Assembly: GCF_024734665.1 (NCBI RefSeq)
Contig: NZ_CP102931.1
Span: 2,788,001 to 2,852,000, forward strand
Length of the DNA: 64,000 nt
Reading direction: 5' to 3'
Source of the DNA: Variovorax paradoxus
GTDB lineage: Bacteria > Pseudomonadota > Gammaproteobacteria > Burkholderiales > Burkholderiaceae_C
The translations under genes were made by a program, and so were the position numbers. Under the pieces are notes generated by a model. The model saw only the letters and a list, made by a program, of their open reading frames with translations, was not told where the DNA came from and made no database searches. The first letter of the stretch is position 1; every line of letters starts with the position of its first letter. Shown here one piece after another: positions 19,442-28,083 of this stretch.

Positions 19442-21148
19442 GTGACGACAGATACCCGTTTCCTGCCACTGCTCACCGACCGAGACCCAGATTCCATCCT
19501 GGCCTGGCGCGCCGGCGTGCCGGTGAGCACGCGGCAGTTCCTGGCCGACGTGGCCCGCTTCGCGCCCGAACTTCCGGGTGAGGGCTCTGCCGTCAATCTC
19601 TGCGTAGACCGCTATGCCTTTGCCGTAAGCCTGGGCGCGGCGCTGGTGCGCGGCCATGCCAGCCTGCTGCCGCCCGACGCGCGGCCTGACACGCTCGCGC
19701 GCCTGCTCGAATCCGGCGGTCCGCGTCTTTTTGCGCTCACCGACGATCTGAAGCAGCAAACGCCCGGCATGCAGCGCGTGCTGGTCGAAAACAGCCAAAA
19801 CCGCGCGAGTTCTGAGGGCCCCGTGCCGCAGATCGACGCAGCCATGCACGCCGCAAGCCTGCTGACCTCTGGCTCGACCGGCGTGCCGCAGCCGCACGCC
19901 AAGACCTGGGGCACGCTGGTGGGCGACGTGGCGGTGGCCGTGAAGCGGCTGTGCCGGGTGCTCGAGTGCCCCACGCTGGAAGGCCTGACGTTGGTCGCGA
20001 CCGTGCCGGTGCAGCACAGCTACGGGCTCGAGTCATCGGTGCTGCTGGCAATGCTGGGGGGCGCGGCCTTCGAAAGCGGCCGGCCGTTTTTCCCGGCCGA
20101 TGTGGCGAAGACGCTTGCCTCGGTGCCGCGCCCCCGCGCGCTGGTGACCACGCCGTTCCATCTCAAGACATTGCTGCTCTCGGGCATCGAGCTGCCGCCG
20201 GTCGACCTGATCCTGTCGGCCACCGCGCCGCTGTCGCCGCAGCTTGCGCAGCAGGCCGAGCAGGCCATGGGCGGCGTGCTGCTCGAAATCTACGGCAGCA
20301 CCGAGTCGGGCCAGGTCGCCACGCGCCGCACCACCGACAACGAGATCTGGGAAACCTTCGGCGAAATCCGCGTGCACGCCGAGCCCTCGGCGGACGGTGG
20401 CCCCGAGCGCTTCATCTTCAGCGGCGACTTCATACCCGAGCCCACGCCGATGGCAGACGTGCTCGAACTGCTGGACGAGCGCCGCTTCCGCCTGTTCGGC
20501 CGGGCCAACGACCTGATTCACGTGGCGGGCCGACGCAGTTCGCTCGCGCACCTGAACTTTCACCTCAACAGCATTCCCGGCGTGGACGACGGCGCCTTCT
20601 GGCTGCCCGACGAGGTAGCCGACGGCGTCGTGCGGCCGGTGGCTTTCGTGGTGGCGCCCACGCTTTCGGGGGGCGACATCATCGCGGCCCTGCGGCAGCG
20701 GCTCGAACCCGTGTTCGTGCCGCGCCGCGTGGTGCAGGTCAAGGCCTTCCCGCGCGAAGGCACGGGCAAGCTCACCGTGCGGGCGCTGCGCGAATTTGCG
20801 CTGGCGCAGCTCGCGGAAGACGACACACCGGTGCAGATGGCTCACGTGGTGCCGGCCGATCACCCGGTCTTTGCCGGTCATTTCCCGGGGCAGCCGCTGC
20901 TGCCGGGTGCGCTGGTGCTGGCGGAGGTCATGGAGGCCATTCGCCGCGTGCCGGCTCTGATGGCGCGGCTGGGGGCCAACCCCACGCTTGCGGCAGCCAA
21001 GTTCCTGGCGCCGGTGCGGCCTGGCGCCGCGCTGTCCATCGAGCTGCATCCGGAAGCCGGGCCCGGTCGCGGCGTGCGTTTCGACGTGCGTTGCGACGGC
21101 GTGGTGGCTGTCACGGGCCGCTGGACAGCCGTGCAAGAGTCCGCGTGA
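19442..21148 (+). CDS. Adenylation enzyme fused to a hotdog dehydratase (ApeH-ApeI-like)
   Basis: A 568-residue fusion. Residues 1-460 are an ANL-type acyl/aryl-adenylating domain: SLLTSGSTGVPQP (140-151, phosphate loop), EIYGSTESGQVATRR (A5 motif), FRLFGRANDLIHVAGRR (hinge) and a catalytic-lysine stretch FPREGTGKLTVRAL. Residues 466-568 are a hotdog domain with VFAGHFPGQPLLPGALVL, the FabZ-like active-site His and substrate tunnel. In other aryl-polyene loci these are separate enzymes (starter-activating ligase and dehydratase). The start is GTG at 19442; there is no strong ribosome site, and translation probably depends on the gene before. Starter activation, perhaps of 4-hydroxybenzoate, is inference. 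Confidence 0.85.
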   Translation: MTTDTRFLPLLTDRDPDSILAWRAGVPVSTRQFLADVARFAPELPGEGSAVNLCVDRYAFAVSLGAALVRGHASLLPPDARPDTLARLLESGGPRLFALTDDLKQQTPGMQRVLVENSQNRASSEGPVPQIDAAMHAASLLTSGSTGVPQPHAKTWGTLVGDVAVAVKRLCRVLECPTLEGLTLVATVPVQHSYGLESSVLLAMLGGAAFESGRPFFPADVAKTLASVPRPRALVTTPFHLKTLLLSGIELPPVDLILSATAPLSPQLAQQAEQAMGGVLLEIYGSTESGQVATRRTTDNEIWETFGEIRVHAEPSADGGPERFIFSGDFIPEPTPMADVLELLDERRFRLFGRANDLIHVAGRRSSLAHLNFHLNSIPGVDDGAFWLPDEVADGVVRPVAFVVAPTLSGGDIIAALRQRLEPVFVPRRVVQVKAFPREGTGKLTVRALREFALAQLAEDDTPVQMAHVVPADHPVFAGHFPGQPLLPGALVLAEVMEAIRRVPALMARLGANPTLAAAKFLAPVRPGAALSIELHPEAGPGRGVRFDVRCDGVVAVTGRWTAVQESA

Positions 21149-22161
21149 TGAAGCACACCGACGTCGAGGCGCGCGCCGTGAAAGAGGCAACCCGGGCAGG
21201 GCAGGCAGCACCGAAAGGCGAAAGCGGCGACTGGGCCCGTGCGCCCGAGCGCAGCAACATGCTTGCGCTGCGGTTCATCGTCCTGATGGCGCTTGTGTGC
21301 GGACGTCACGTCACGCGCCTGCTGCTGCCGCCCATCGCGCTCTACTTCCTGCTGTTCGCGCCGGCGCAGCGCCGGCACATCAAGCGCTACCTGTTCCGGG
21401 CCATCGGTCCGCAGGCGGGTTGGGTCGACGGCTTCCGCCTGCTGCACGCCTTTGCCTCGACGGTGCTCGACCGCGTGTACTTTCTGCGCGGGCGCCTGGA
21501 CCTGTTCAAGGTCAGCATCGAAGGCAATGCCCCGATCGATGCCGAGATCGCGCGGGGGCGGGGCGCCTTCCTGCTCGGCGCCCACATCGGCAGCTTCGAG
21601 GCGCTGGGCGCCTGCAAGCAGCAGACGCACCAGCACAACCTGCGCCTGGCGATGCTGATGTACCCGGACAACGCGCAGCGCATCACGGCCATCCTCAACA
21701 CCATTGCCGTGCCCGAATTGCGGCCGCACGTCATCGCGCTGGGCCGGCCGCATTCGATGCTGGCCCTGCGCGACTGGCTCGACGGCGGCGGCCTGGGCGG
21801 CATGCTGGCCGACCGCACACTGCCGGGCAGCGAAGAGCAGCCCGCGCACCAGCGCGGCAACAACATCGTGCTGCCGTTTCTCGGGCAGCCCGCGGTTTTC
21901 AACGATGGTCCCTTCCGGCTTGCGGCCTTGCTGCGCCGCAAGGTGTTTTTCATGGCCGGGCTCTACGGCGGCGGTGCTCGCTACGATGTTCGGTTCGACC
22001 CGCTGGCCGACTTCGGCGAGCCGGTTTGCAGCCCCGCGGAGCGCGAAGCGCGTATTCGCGCGGCCGTCGAAGCCTATGTGGCGCGCCTTGAAGCGCTGTG
22101 CCGCGCATACCCCTACAACTGGTTCAATTTCCATGATTTCTGGCTCGAAGATGCGGCTTGA
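21148..22161 (+). CDS. Lipid A/HtrB-like acyltransferase of the polyene-like cluster
   Basis: A 337-residue membrane-associated acyltransferase of the LPLAT/Lip_A_acyltrans family. One hydrophobic anchor (ALRFIVLMALVCG to IALYFLLFA), then the catalytic HX4E motif in LLGAHIGSFEALG and the later GGMLADRTLPG and LPFLGQPAVFNDGPFRLA stretches typical of this fold. In aryl-polyene loci such an enzyme attaches the polyene acyl chain to a lipid or sugar carrier. ATG overlaps the previous stop (TGATG). The first 37 residues are polar and of low complexity. Confidence 0.85.
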   Translation: MKHTDVEARAVKEATRAGQAAPKGESGDWARAPERSNMLALRFIVLMALVCGRHVTRLLLPPIALYFLLFAPAQRRHIKRYLFRAIGPQAGWVDGFRLLHAFASTVLDRVYFLRGRLDLFKVSIEGNAPIDAEIARGRGAFLLGAHIGSFEALGACKQQTHQHNLRLAMLMYPDNAQRITAILNTIAVPELRPHVIALGRPHSMLALRDWLDGGGLGGMLADRTLPGSEEQPAHQRGNNIVLPFLGQPAVFNDGPFRLAALLRRKVFFMAGLYGGGARYDVRFDPLADFGEPVCSPAEREARIRAAVEAYVARLEALCRAYPYNWFNFHDFWLEDAA

Positions 22162-22780
22162 CTGGCTTTGCAGGGCATGCGTGCTCGCACTGGCCTTCTG
22201 CGCCGTGCCGGCCTGGGCGGCGTTCGACCTGCCCGAGCTGATGACGCTGCTGGCCAAGCAGAAGAGCGGGGAGGCCCGCTTCACCGAACAGCGCTTCGTG
22301 CACGGCCTGGAAGGCCCGCTCGACGCCAGCGGCACGCTGAGCTTTGACGCGCCCGACAAGCTGGTGCGCCGCACGCTGTCGCCGCGCGTCGAGACCATGG
22401 CGGTCGAGGGCAACACGCTGACGCTGTCGCGCGGCGGCCGCAACCGCACGCTGGCGCTCGACAGCATGCCCGAGCTGCTCGGCCTGGTCGAAGCCATGCG
22501 CGGCACGCTGACCGGCGACGGCGCCACGCTGCAGCGCTATTTCCGCAGCACCGTGTCGGGCTCCGCCGCCAAGTGGACGCTCGACCTCGTGCCGATGGAC
22601 AGCCGGCTGGCCGCGCAGGTGCGCAGCATCCGCATCAGCGGCCGCGCGAGCGACGTGCTGGGGCTCGATATGGAGTTTGTCGGCGGTGACCGCTCGGCCA
22701 TGAACATCACGCCGGGCGCGACTGCACCCGCGCCAGCCAACGCGGCTCCGTCCGGCGCCACCGGACGCACCACACCGTGA
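22151..22780 (+). CDS. LolA-like periplasmic lipid carrier of the cluster
   Basis: A 209-residue secreted protein with signal peptide MRLDWLCRACVLALAFCAVP ending at AWA. The mature part has the LolA-family start FDLPELMTLLAKQKSGEARFTEQRFV and the half-barrel repeat pattern of beta strands (LDASGTLSFDAPDKLVRRTL). The ATG at 22151 is preferred over ATG at 22133 because it gives the cleaner signal peptide; it overlaps the acyltransferase gene by 11 bases. In such loci a dedicated LolA-like protein is thought to ferry the acylated product from the exporter to the outer membrane. Confidence 0.85.
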   Translation: MRLDWLCRACVLALAFCAVPAWAAFDLPELMTLLAKQKSGEARFTEQRFVHGLEGPLDASGTLSFDAPDKLVRRTLSPRVETMAVEGNTLTLSRGGRNRTLALDSMPELLGLVEAMRGTLTGDGATLQRYFRSTVSGSAAKWTLDLVPMDSRLAAQVRSIRISGRASDVLGLDMEFVGGDRSAMNITPGATAPAPANAAPSGATGRTTP

Positions 22781-25173
22781 CGCCACAGCAGCGGGCGGGC
22801 GGCCCGCCGGGTTGGCGGCGCAGGGCGGTCGTGCTGCTGGCGTGGCTGCTGGTGCTGCTGTGCGGCGCCGTAGTCATTGCGCGCACGCAGATCGGTGCCG
22901 ATCTCTCGGCCTTTCTGCCCAAGAGCCCCGACGTGCGCCAGCGCGTGCTGATCGAGCAGCTGCAAAGCGGCGTCGCCTCGCGCACGCTGATGCTGGGCAT
23001 CGAAGGCGGCAGTGCCGAGCAGCGCGCCGCAGCGTCGCGCGCGGTGGCAAAGGACATGCGCGAGAGCAAGCTCTTCGACCTGATCCAGAACGGAGACGTC
23101 GGCGACTGGAGCGAGGCGGGGAACTGGGTGCTCCAGCACCGCTACCAGCTGTCGCCCGGCGTCACGCCCGGGCAGTTCACTGCCGAGGGCTTGCGCGACG
23201 CGATCAACGAAACGCTGTCGATGCTGGGCACGCCTGCCGGCAACGTGATCAAGCCCCTCCTTGATCGCGACCCGACCGGGGAGACGCAGCGCATTGCCAT
23301 GGAGCTGACGCCCGCCAGCGCGCCGCGCAGCGAGGACGGCGTGTGGATGTCGCGCACCGCGCCGCGCGCGCTGATGGTCGCCACTACGCGTGCCGCCGGC
23401 AGCGACCTCGACGCGCAAGCCATCGCCATTGCGCGCGTGCACGCCGCCTACGCGGCCGCGACGCGCGACATGGGGGCCACGGCGCCCAAGCTGCTGCTGA
23501 GCGGTCCGCCCGTGTTCTCGGTGATGAGCCGCGACAAGATCAAGACCGAAGCGATCCACCTCGCGGTGGTGGGTGGCATCGTGATGGGCGGGCTGCTGTT
23601 GCTGGCGTTTGCATCGCCACGCGCGCTGGTCATCGCCTTCCTGCCCGTGGCCACGGGCGTGGTGATCGGCACCGCGAGCGTGAGCCTGGTGTTCGGCTCG
23701 GTGCATGGCCTCACGCTGGGTTTCGGCAGCACGCTGATCGGGGAGACGGTCGACTACGCCATTTATTACCTCATCCAGGCGCGTGGCGCCGCCGTGGCAG
23801 GCACCGGCTGGCAGCGCTGGCGCGACCTGAACTGGCCGACCGTACGGCTCGGGCTGCTGACCTCGGTGTGCGGCTTTGCAGCACTGGTGTTCTCGGGCTT
23901 TCCGGGGCTGGCGCAGCTGGGTGTGTTTTCCATTGCAGGCCTCGTTGCGGCCGCGCTGGCCACGCGTTACGTGTTGCCGATGCTGGCGCCGGACGGTGCC
24001 ACCGGCATGGGCATGCGCAAATACATGGCGCAGATGGCCGGCGCGCTGGTGCGCGGCCTGCCGCGTCTGCGCTGGCCGCTGGCCGCGCTGGGCGTGGCAG
24101 CACTGGCACTGGTGCTGTGGCAGGGCGGCCATCTGTGGCGCGCCGACCTTGGCGCGATGAGCCCGGTGCCCAAGGCAGCCCAGCAGCTGGACGAAATGCT
24201 GCGCAACGACATTGGCTCGAGCGACGGTGGCGTGCTGGTGGTCGCCTATGGCGACGACGAACAGGCCGCGCTGCGCAACACCGAAGCGGCGGCGCAGCGG
24301 CTCGATGCGCTGGTGGATCAGGGCGAACTCGTCGGCTACGAAACGGTCACGCGCGTGCTGCCCAGCGTAGAGGTGCAGACGGCGCGCATCGCAGCCCTGC
24401 CGGACGCCGAAACGCTGCGCGCCAACCTGGCAGAGGCAACCAAGGGCATGCCGCTGCCGGCTTCGCGGCTCGGGCCGTTCCTGGCCGACATCGAGGCTGC
24501 GCGCAAGCTGCCACTGGTGCAGCGCGCCGAACTGGCCGCCGGGCCGCTCGGCTCGGTCCTGAACACGCTGATGTACCAGCGCCCGGGCGGCGGCTGGGGC
24601 ACGCTGGTCGTGCTGCATCCGGGCGCCAAGTTCGACCAGGGCCGTCTAGAAGCGGCGCTGGCCGGCCTGCCTGAGGTGCAGGTGGTCGACGTCGGCCGCG
24701 AACTCGCGAGTCTGTACCAGCGCTATCTGCACGAGGCCTTCGTGCAGGTGCTGCTCGGCGCACTGGCGGTGGTGCTGCTGCTCGGCATCTACCTGCGTTC
24801 GTGGCGCCGGCTGCTGGCCGTATGCCAGCCGCTGGTGTTCGCGGTGGTGTTGACGCTCGGCGGCATGGCCGTGCTGCAGGCAGCGCTGGGCATCCTGCAT
24901 CTGGTGGGGCTGCTGCTGATCGTGGCGGTGGGGTCCAACTACGCGCTGTTCTTCGACCAGTTGCGCACCACCGGGCGGGCCGATGAAGACACGCTGGCGT
25001 CGCTGATGCTGGCCAACCTGACGACCGTGGTGTCGTTCGGGCTGATCGCGATTTCGGACATTCCGGCGCTGTCGTCCATTGGCCGCGTGGTTGCGCCGGG
25101 GGCGCTGCTGGCACTGTTGCTTTCGGCAGCATTCGCACGCAGCGTGGGGCCTTCGCAGGCTTCGCGTGGCTGA
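22777..25173 (+). CDS. MMPL/RND-type exporter of the polyene-like cluster
   Basis: A 798-residue RND-superfamily transporter with a first helix (VVLLAWLLVLLCGAVVIA), a large periplasmic loop starting QIGADLSAFLPKSPDVRQ, five clustered helices, a second loop and a second helix bundle. Family stretches: FGSTLIGETVDYAIYYLIQ and LVGLLLIVAVGSNYALFFDQL, the paired membrane segments carrying proton-relay acidic residues. The start is GTG at 22777, overlapping the LolA-like stop (GTGA). Position between the LolA-like gene and the tailoring enzymes fits export of the lipid product. Confidence 0.9.
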   Translation: MTPQQRAGGPPGWRRRAVVLLAWLLVLLCGAVVIARTQIGADLSAFLPKSPDVRQRVLIEQLQSGVASRTLMLGIEGGSAEQRAAASRAVAKDMRESKLFDLIQNGDVGDWSEAGNWVLQHRYQLSPGVTPGQFTAEGLRDAINETLSMLGTPAGNVIKPLLDRDPTGETQRIAMELTPASAPRSEDGVWMSRTAPRALMVATTRAAGSDLDAQAIAIARVHAAYAAATRDMGATAPKLLLSGPPVFSVMSRDKIKTEAIHLAVVGGIVMGGLLLLAFASPRALVIAFLPVATGVVIGTASVSLVFGSVHGLTLGFGSTLIGETVDYAIYYLIQARGAAVAGTGWQRWRDLNWPTVRLGLLTSVCGFAALVFSGFPGLAQLGVFSIAGLVAAALATRYVLPMLAPDGATGMGMRKYMAQMAGALVRGLPRLRWPLAALGVAALALVLWQGGHLWRADLGAMSPVPKAAQQLDEMLRNDIGSSDGGVLVVAYGDDEQAALRNTEAAAQRLDALVDQGELVGYETVTRVLPSVEVQTARIAALPDAETLRANLAEATKGMPLPASRLGPFLADIEAARKLPLVQRAELAAGPLGSVLNTLMYQRPGGGWGTLVVLHPGAKFDQGRLEAALAGLPEVQVVDVGRELASLYQRYLHEAFVQVLLGALAVVLLLGIYLRSWRRLLAVCQPLVFAVVLTLGGMAVLQAALGILHLVGLLLIVAVGSNYALFFDQLRTTGRADEDTLASLMLANLTTVVSFGLIAISDIPALSSIGRVVAPGALLALLLSAAFARSVGPSQASRG

Positions 25174-25192
25174 CGGGGGAAAATCCGGCCTC

Positions 25193-26014
25193 ATGTCTAC
25201 CGCTCCCGTACCTACCGAATCCTGGCCCTGGCCGCCGGCCATCCGCGCCAGCGCGGCGTGGCACGTCGCGGCCATCGGTGCGGGCGTGCTGGTGCCAGGA
25301 GCGTTGCCATGGGCCATCGGCGCGATCGTGTTGAACCATGCGCTGATCACCGGTGCCGGCCTGACGCCGCGCAGCAGCCTGCTGGGCCCCAATGTCACGC
25401 GGCTGCCCGAAGCGGCTGCGGCGCGGCACGAAGTGGCGATCACCATCGACGACGGGCCGGAGCCCGAGGTAACGCCGCGCGTGCTCGACCTGCTCGACGC
25501 GCACGGCCAGCGCGCCACCTTCTTCTGCATTGCCGAGCGCGTGCTGACGCACCCCGAACTGGCGCGCGAGATCGTGGCGCGCGGCCACAGCATCCAGAAC
25601 CACACGGCGCGGCACCGGCACAATTTTTCCTTTCTCGGGCCGCGCGGTTTCGCCGCCGAGATCGCGCGGGCGCAGGACATCCTGAGCGACGTCACCGGCC
25701 AGCGCCCGACCTGTTTCCGCGCGCCCGCTGGCCTGCGCAACCCGTTTCTCGAACCCGTGCTGCACCGCCTCGGCCTCTCGCTCGTGAGCTGGACGCGGCG
25801 CGGCTTCGACACGCGCGAAGGCGACGCCGCCAAGGTGATGGCACGCCTGAGCCACAACCTGCAGGCGCGCGACATCCTGTTGCTGCACGACGGCAATGCC
25901 GCGCGCACCGTTGCTGGACAACCTGTTTTGCTGGAGGTACTGCCCTTGTTGCTCGAACGCCTGCGCGCCGATGGATTGCGCTCCGTGACCCTGCCTGAAG
26001 GATTGAAGTCATGA
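25193..26014 (+). CDS. Polysaccharide deacetylase-family protein (NodB domain)
   Basis: A 273-residue protein with an N-terminal membrane helix (WHVAAIGAGVLVPGALPWAI, about 22-42) and a NodB deacetylase domain: ITIDDGPEP with the catalytic and metal aspartates, IQNHTARHRHN with the metal HX3H pair, CFRAPAG and ILLLHDG. All five catalytic motifs are present. It probably removes acetyl groups from a sugar, either on a glycolipid carrier of the polyene or on cell-wall glycan; the substrate is inference. It begins 19 bases after the exporter gene. Not part of the core aryl-polyene gene set as I know it. Confidence 0.85.
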   Translation: MSTAPVPTESWPWPPAIRASAAWHVAAIGAGVLVPGALPWAIGAIVLNHALITGAGLTPRSSLLGPNVTRLPEAAAARHEVAITIDDGPEPEVTPRVLDLLDAHGQRATFFCIAERVLTHPELAREIVARGHSIQNHTARHRHNFSFLGPRGFAAEIARAQDILSDVTGQRPTCFRAPAGLRNPFLEPVLHRLGLSLVSWTRRGFDTREGDAAKVMARLSHNLQARDILLLHDGNAARTVAGQPVLLEVLPLLLERLRADGLRSVTLPEGLKS

Positions 26015-26076
26015 ACGCCGCCCGGCCGCCCGAAGGCGCTCGCACCGTAGCGCGAAGCGCGGAGGTTTCCGAATGA
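26011..26076 (+). CDS. 21-codon micro-ORF linking deacetylase and methyltransferase genes
   Basis: A short open frame, MNAARPPEGARTVARSAEVSE, starts with an ATG that overlaps the deacetylase stop (ATGA) and ends with a TGA that overlaps the methyltransferase start (ATGA). Both junctions look like normal gene-to-gene coupling, which is unusual for filler sequence. It could pass ribosomes to the next gene, or be the fused ends of a gene that was deleted here. The composition (Ala/Arg-rich) suggests no fold. Whether it makes a working peptide is unknown. Confidence 0.35.
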   Translation: MNAARPPEGARTVARSAEVSE

Positions 26077-26834
26077 GCGCCGTGATGTTGTCCACCGATA
26101 GGGCGTGGCGCGAGCTGCACGAGGCCGCGACCATTCCCTACAAAAAAGGCGGCAGCTTCGCCTGGCACTTCGCACGCGGCAAGCTGGGGCGCGACCCGGT
26201 GTTTCGCGGGCTGCTCGAACGCGGGCTGTTTGGCGCGCCGCACCAGCGCGTGGTCGACATCGGCTGTGGGCAGGGCCTGTTCGCAAGCCTGCTGGCATCA
26301 ATGAGCGCGATGCAGAAGCAGGGCCGCTGGCCGTCATCGTGGCTCGCCACGCCGCACAGCGCCGACTACACCGGCATCGAGCTGATGCCGAAGGACGTGG
26401 CGCGCGCCGAGGCCTCCATCGGTCATCTGCAGCCTACGCCAAGGCTCGTCTGCGCCGACATGTGCTCAGCCGCCTTGCCGGACTGCGACCTCGTCGTGAT
26501 CCTCGACGTGCTGCACTACGTGAACCTCGAAGCGCAAGAGGGCGTGTTGCAGCGCGTGCGCGACGCGCTGCGCCGTGGCGGCAACCCGCACGCACGACTG
26601 CTGCTACGCGTGGGCGATGCGTCGAGCCGTCGTGGCTTCGCAATCAGCCAGTGGGTCGACCGCACGGTGACGCGCATCCGCGGCCACAAGGTCTCGCCGA
26701 CCTGGGGCCGTCCGCTGGCCGACTGGACCGCGCTGCTGCAGCGCCTGGGCTTCCGCGTGCAGAGCATTCCGATGAGCGAAGGAACGCCGTTTGCCAACGT
26801 GCTGCTGGTGGCCGACCTGGAGGCCGCAGCTTGA
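26073..26834 (+). CDS. SAM-dependent methyltransferase of the cluster
   Basis: A 253-residue class I methyltransferase. Motif I is VVDIGCGQGLFASLLA (about 60-75), motif II YTGIELMPKDVARAEA, motif IV CDLVVILDVLHYVN. Upstream it carries YKKGGSFAWHFARGKLGRDP, as in methyltransferases of polyene clusters that add an O-methyl to the aryl head. The exact acceptor is inference. The start overlaps the micro-ORF stop and the end overlaps the TTG start of the dehydratase gene. Confidence 0.85.
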   Translation: MSAVMLSTDRAWRELHEAATIPYKKGGSFAWHFARGKLGRDPVFRGLLERGLFGAPHQRVVDIGCGQGLFASLLASMSAMQKQGRWPSSWLATPHSADYTGIELMPKDVARAEASIGHLQPTPRLVCADMCSAALPDCDLVVILDVLHYVNLEAQEGVLQRVRDALRRGGNPHARLLLRVGDASSRRGFAISQWVDRTVTRIRGHKVSPTWGRPLADWTALLQRLGFRVQSIPMSEGTPFANVLLVADLEAAA

Positions 26835-27313
26835 CTGCACCGCAGACGCTCGACCGCGCGGGCATTGCGCAGCGCATTCCGCACAGCGGCAGCATGTGCC
26901 TGCTGGAGCGACTCGAGAGCTGGGACGCCGACGCGATCCACTGCAGCACCACGACCCATGCGCAAGCGGGCAACCCGCTGCGCACGGAAGGCGGCCTGCT
27001 CGCACCGAACGCAATCGAGTACGCGGCGCAGGCCATGGCGCTGCACGGCGGCTTGCTGGCCACCGAGGGCAGCACGCCATCGGCCGGTTTCCTGGCGAGC
27101 GCGCGCAACGTGAAGCTTGCGGTGGCACGCCTCGACGACGTGCCCGGCGCCTTGCAGGTAGGTGCCCGGCGCCTGTCGGGCGACGATCGTCAGATCCTCT
27201 ATGAATTCACCGTCAAGGCCGACGACGGCCGCATGCTGGCCGAAGGCCGTGCCGTCGTGGTCCTGAACACGCCGCTCGCAGCAGAACAACAAGAAAGCAC
27301 GACATCGCCATGA
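26831..27313 (+). CDS. Hotdog-fold dehydratase (ApeP/FabA-FabZ-like)
   Basis: A 160-residue single hotdog protein resembling the 3-hydroxyacyl-ACP dehydratases of aryl-polyene loci. Signs: AQRIPHSGSMCLLERLESWD with the active-site His in PHSG, and LLAPNAIEYAAQAMALHGGL with the helix-borne Glu. The start is TTG at 26831, overlapping the methyltransferase stop (TTGA); no ATG fits. It would supply the double bonds of the chain with the ketoreductase encoded next, whose gene overlaps its end by four bases. Confidence 0.82.
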   Translation: MTAPQTLDRAGIAQRIPHSGSMCLLERLESWDADAIHCSTTTHAQAGNPLRTEGGLLAPNAIEYAAQAMALHGGLLATEGSTPSAGFLASARNVKLAVARLDDVPGALQVGARRLSGDDRQILYEFTVKADDGRMLAEGRAVVVLNTPLAAEQQESTTSP

Positions 27314-28041
27314 GCCTCGAAGGAAAACGCGCACTCATCACCGGCGCAAGCGGCGCACTCGGCGCCGCCATGGCCGAGCGCCTGGCACGCGACGGCGCCA
27401 CGGTGCTGCTGCATGCCAACTCGCGGCCCGAGGCGGTCGAGCAACTGGCGGCATCGATCACGACCGCGGGCGGCAAGGCGGAATGCCACGTGTTCGACCT
27501 GCGCAGCGACGAAGCCTCGGCGGCGGCATGCGCGCGCATCCTGGAGAGTGGACCGGTCCAGATCCTCGTCAACAACGCGGGCGTGCACGACGACGCCGTA
27601 CTGCCGGGCATGCGCGCCGAGCAGTGGCACAAGGTGATCGACGTATCGCTCAACGGCTTCTTCCGCGTCACGCAGCCCTTGCTGCTGCCGATGATGCGCA
27701 CGCGGTGGGGCCGCATTTTGAACATCTCGTCGGTGGCCGCGATTGCGGGCAACCGGGGGCAGGTCAACTACGCCGCTGCCAAGGGGGCGCTGAACAGTGC
27801 GACCAAGGCTCTGTCACTCGAAGTGGCGTCGCGCGGGGTGACGGTGAATGCGATTGCGCCAGGGATCATTGCATCGCCGATGGCGGATGCGGTGTTCGAC
27901 CAGGCGGTCATCAACCAGATGGTGCCGGTGAAGCGGGCTGGCACGCCGCAGGAAGTGGCGGCGCTGGCGGCGTTCCTGGCTAGTGAGGAAGCCGCCTACG
28001 TCACGGGGCAGGTGATCTCGATCAATGGCGGGATGATCTGA
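27310..28041 (+). CDS. 3-oxoacyl-ACP reductase, FabG-like (ApeQ-like)
   Basis: A 243-residue short-chain dehydrogenase with TGASGALGAAMAERLA (cofactor loop, residues 11-26), NNAGVHDD, a catalytic Ser in NISSVAAIAG and YAAAK, and the FabG-type end YVTGQVISINGGMI. It reduces beta-ketoacyl-ACP using NADPH by family knowledge. ATG overlaps the dehydratase stop. It is the last gene of the cluster; the next gene is on the opposite strand, so the ketosynthase that usually follows in aryl-polyene loci is missing here. Confidence 0.92.
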   Translation: MSLEGKRALITGASGALGAAMAERLARDGATVLLHANSRPEAVEQLAASITTAGGKAECHVFDLRSDEASAAACARILESGPVQILVNNAGVHDDAVLPGMRAEQWHKVIDVSLNGFFRVTQPLLLPMMRTRWGRILNISSVAAIAGNRGQVNYAAAKGALNSATKALSLEVASRGVTVNAIAPGIIASPMADAVFDQAVINQMVPVKRAGTPQEVAALAAFLASEEAAYVTGQVISINGGMI

Positions 28042-28056
28042 GCCGGATTTCGAGCG

Positions 28057-28074
28057 CGGTGCCGGGCGGCACCG
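28057..28074. terminator. Possible bidirectional hairpin between convergent genes
   Basis: CGGTGCC (28057-28063) pairs with GGCACCG (28068-28074) around a four-base loop. It lies between the ketoreductase stop and the stop of the convergent GYF-domain gene. There is no T-run on either side, so it is at best a weak or Rho-assisted terminator. Confidence 0.35.
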
Positions 28075-28083
28075 AATCGCCGG

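Noticed and set aside
18465..28041. Idea that the cluster is a complete aryl-polyene locus
   Set aside because: No ketosynthase, chain-length factor or glycosyltransferase is encoded in it, so a complete locus cannot be claimed.
28057..28074. Hairpin considered as a firm terminator
   Set aside because: Stem is good but no T-run follows on either strand; kept only as a low-confidence feature.
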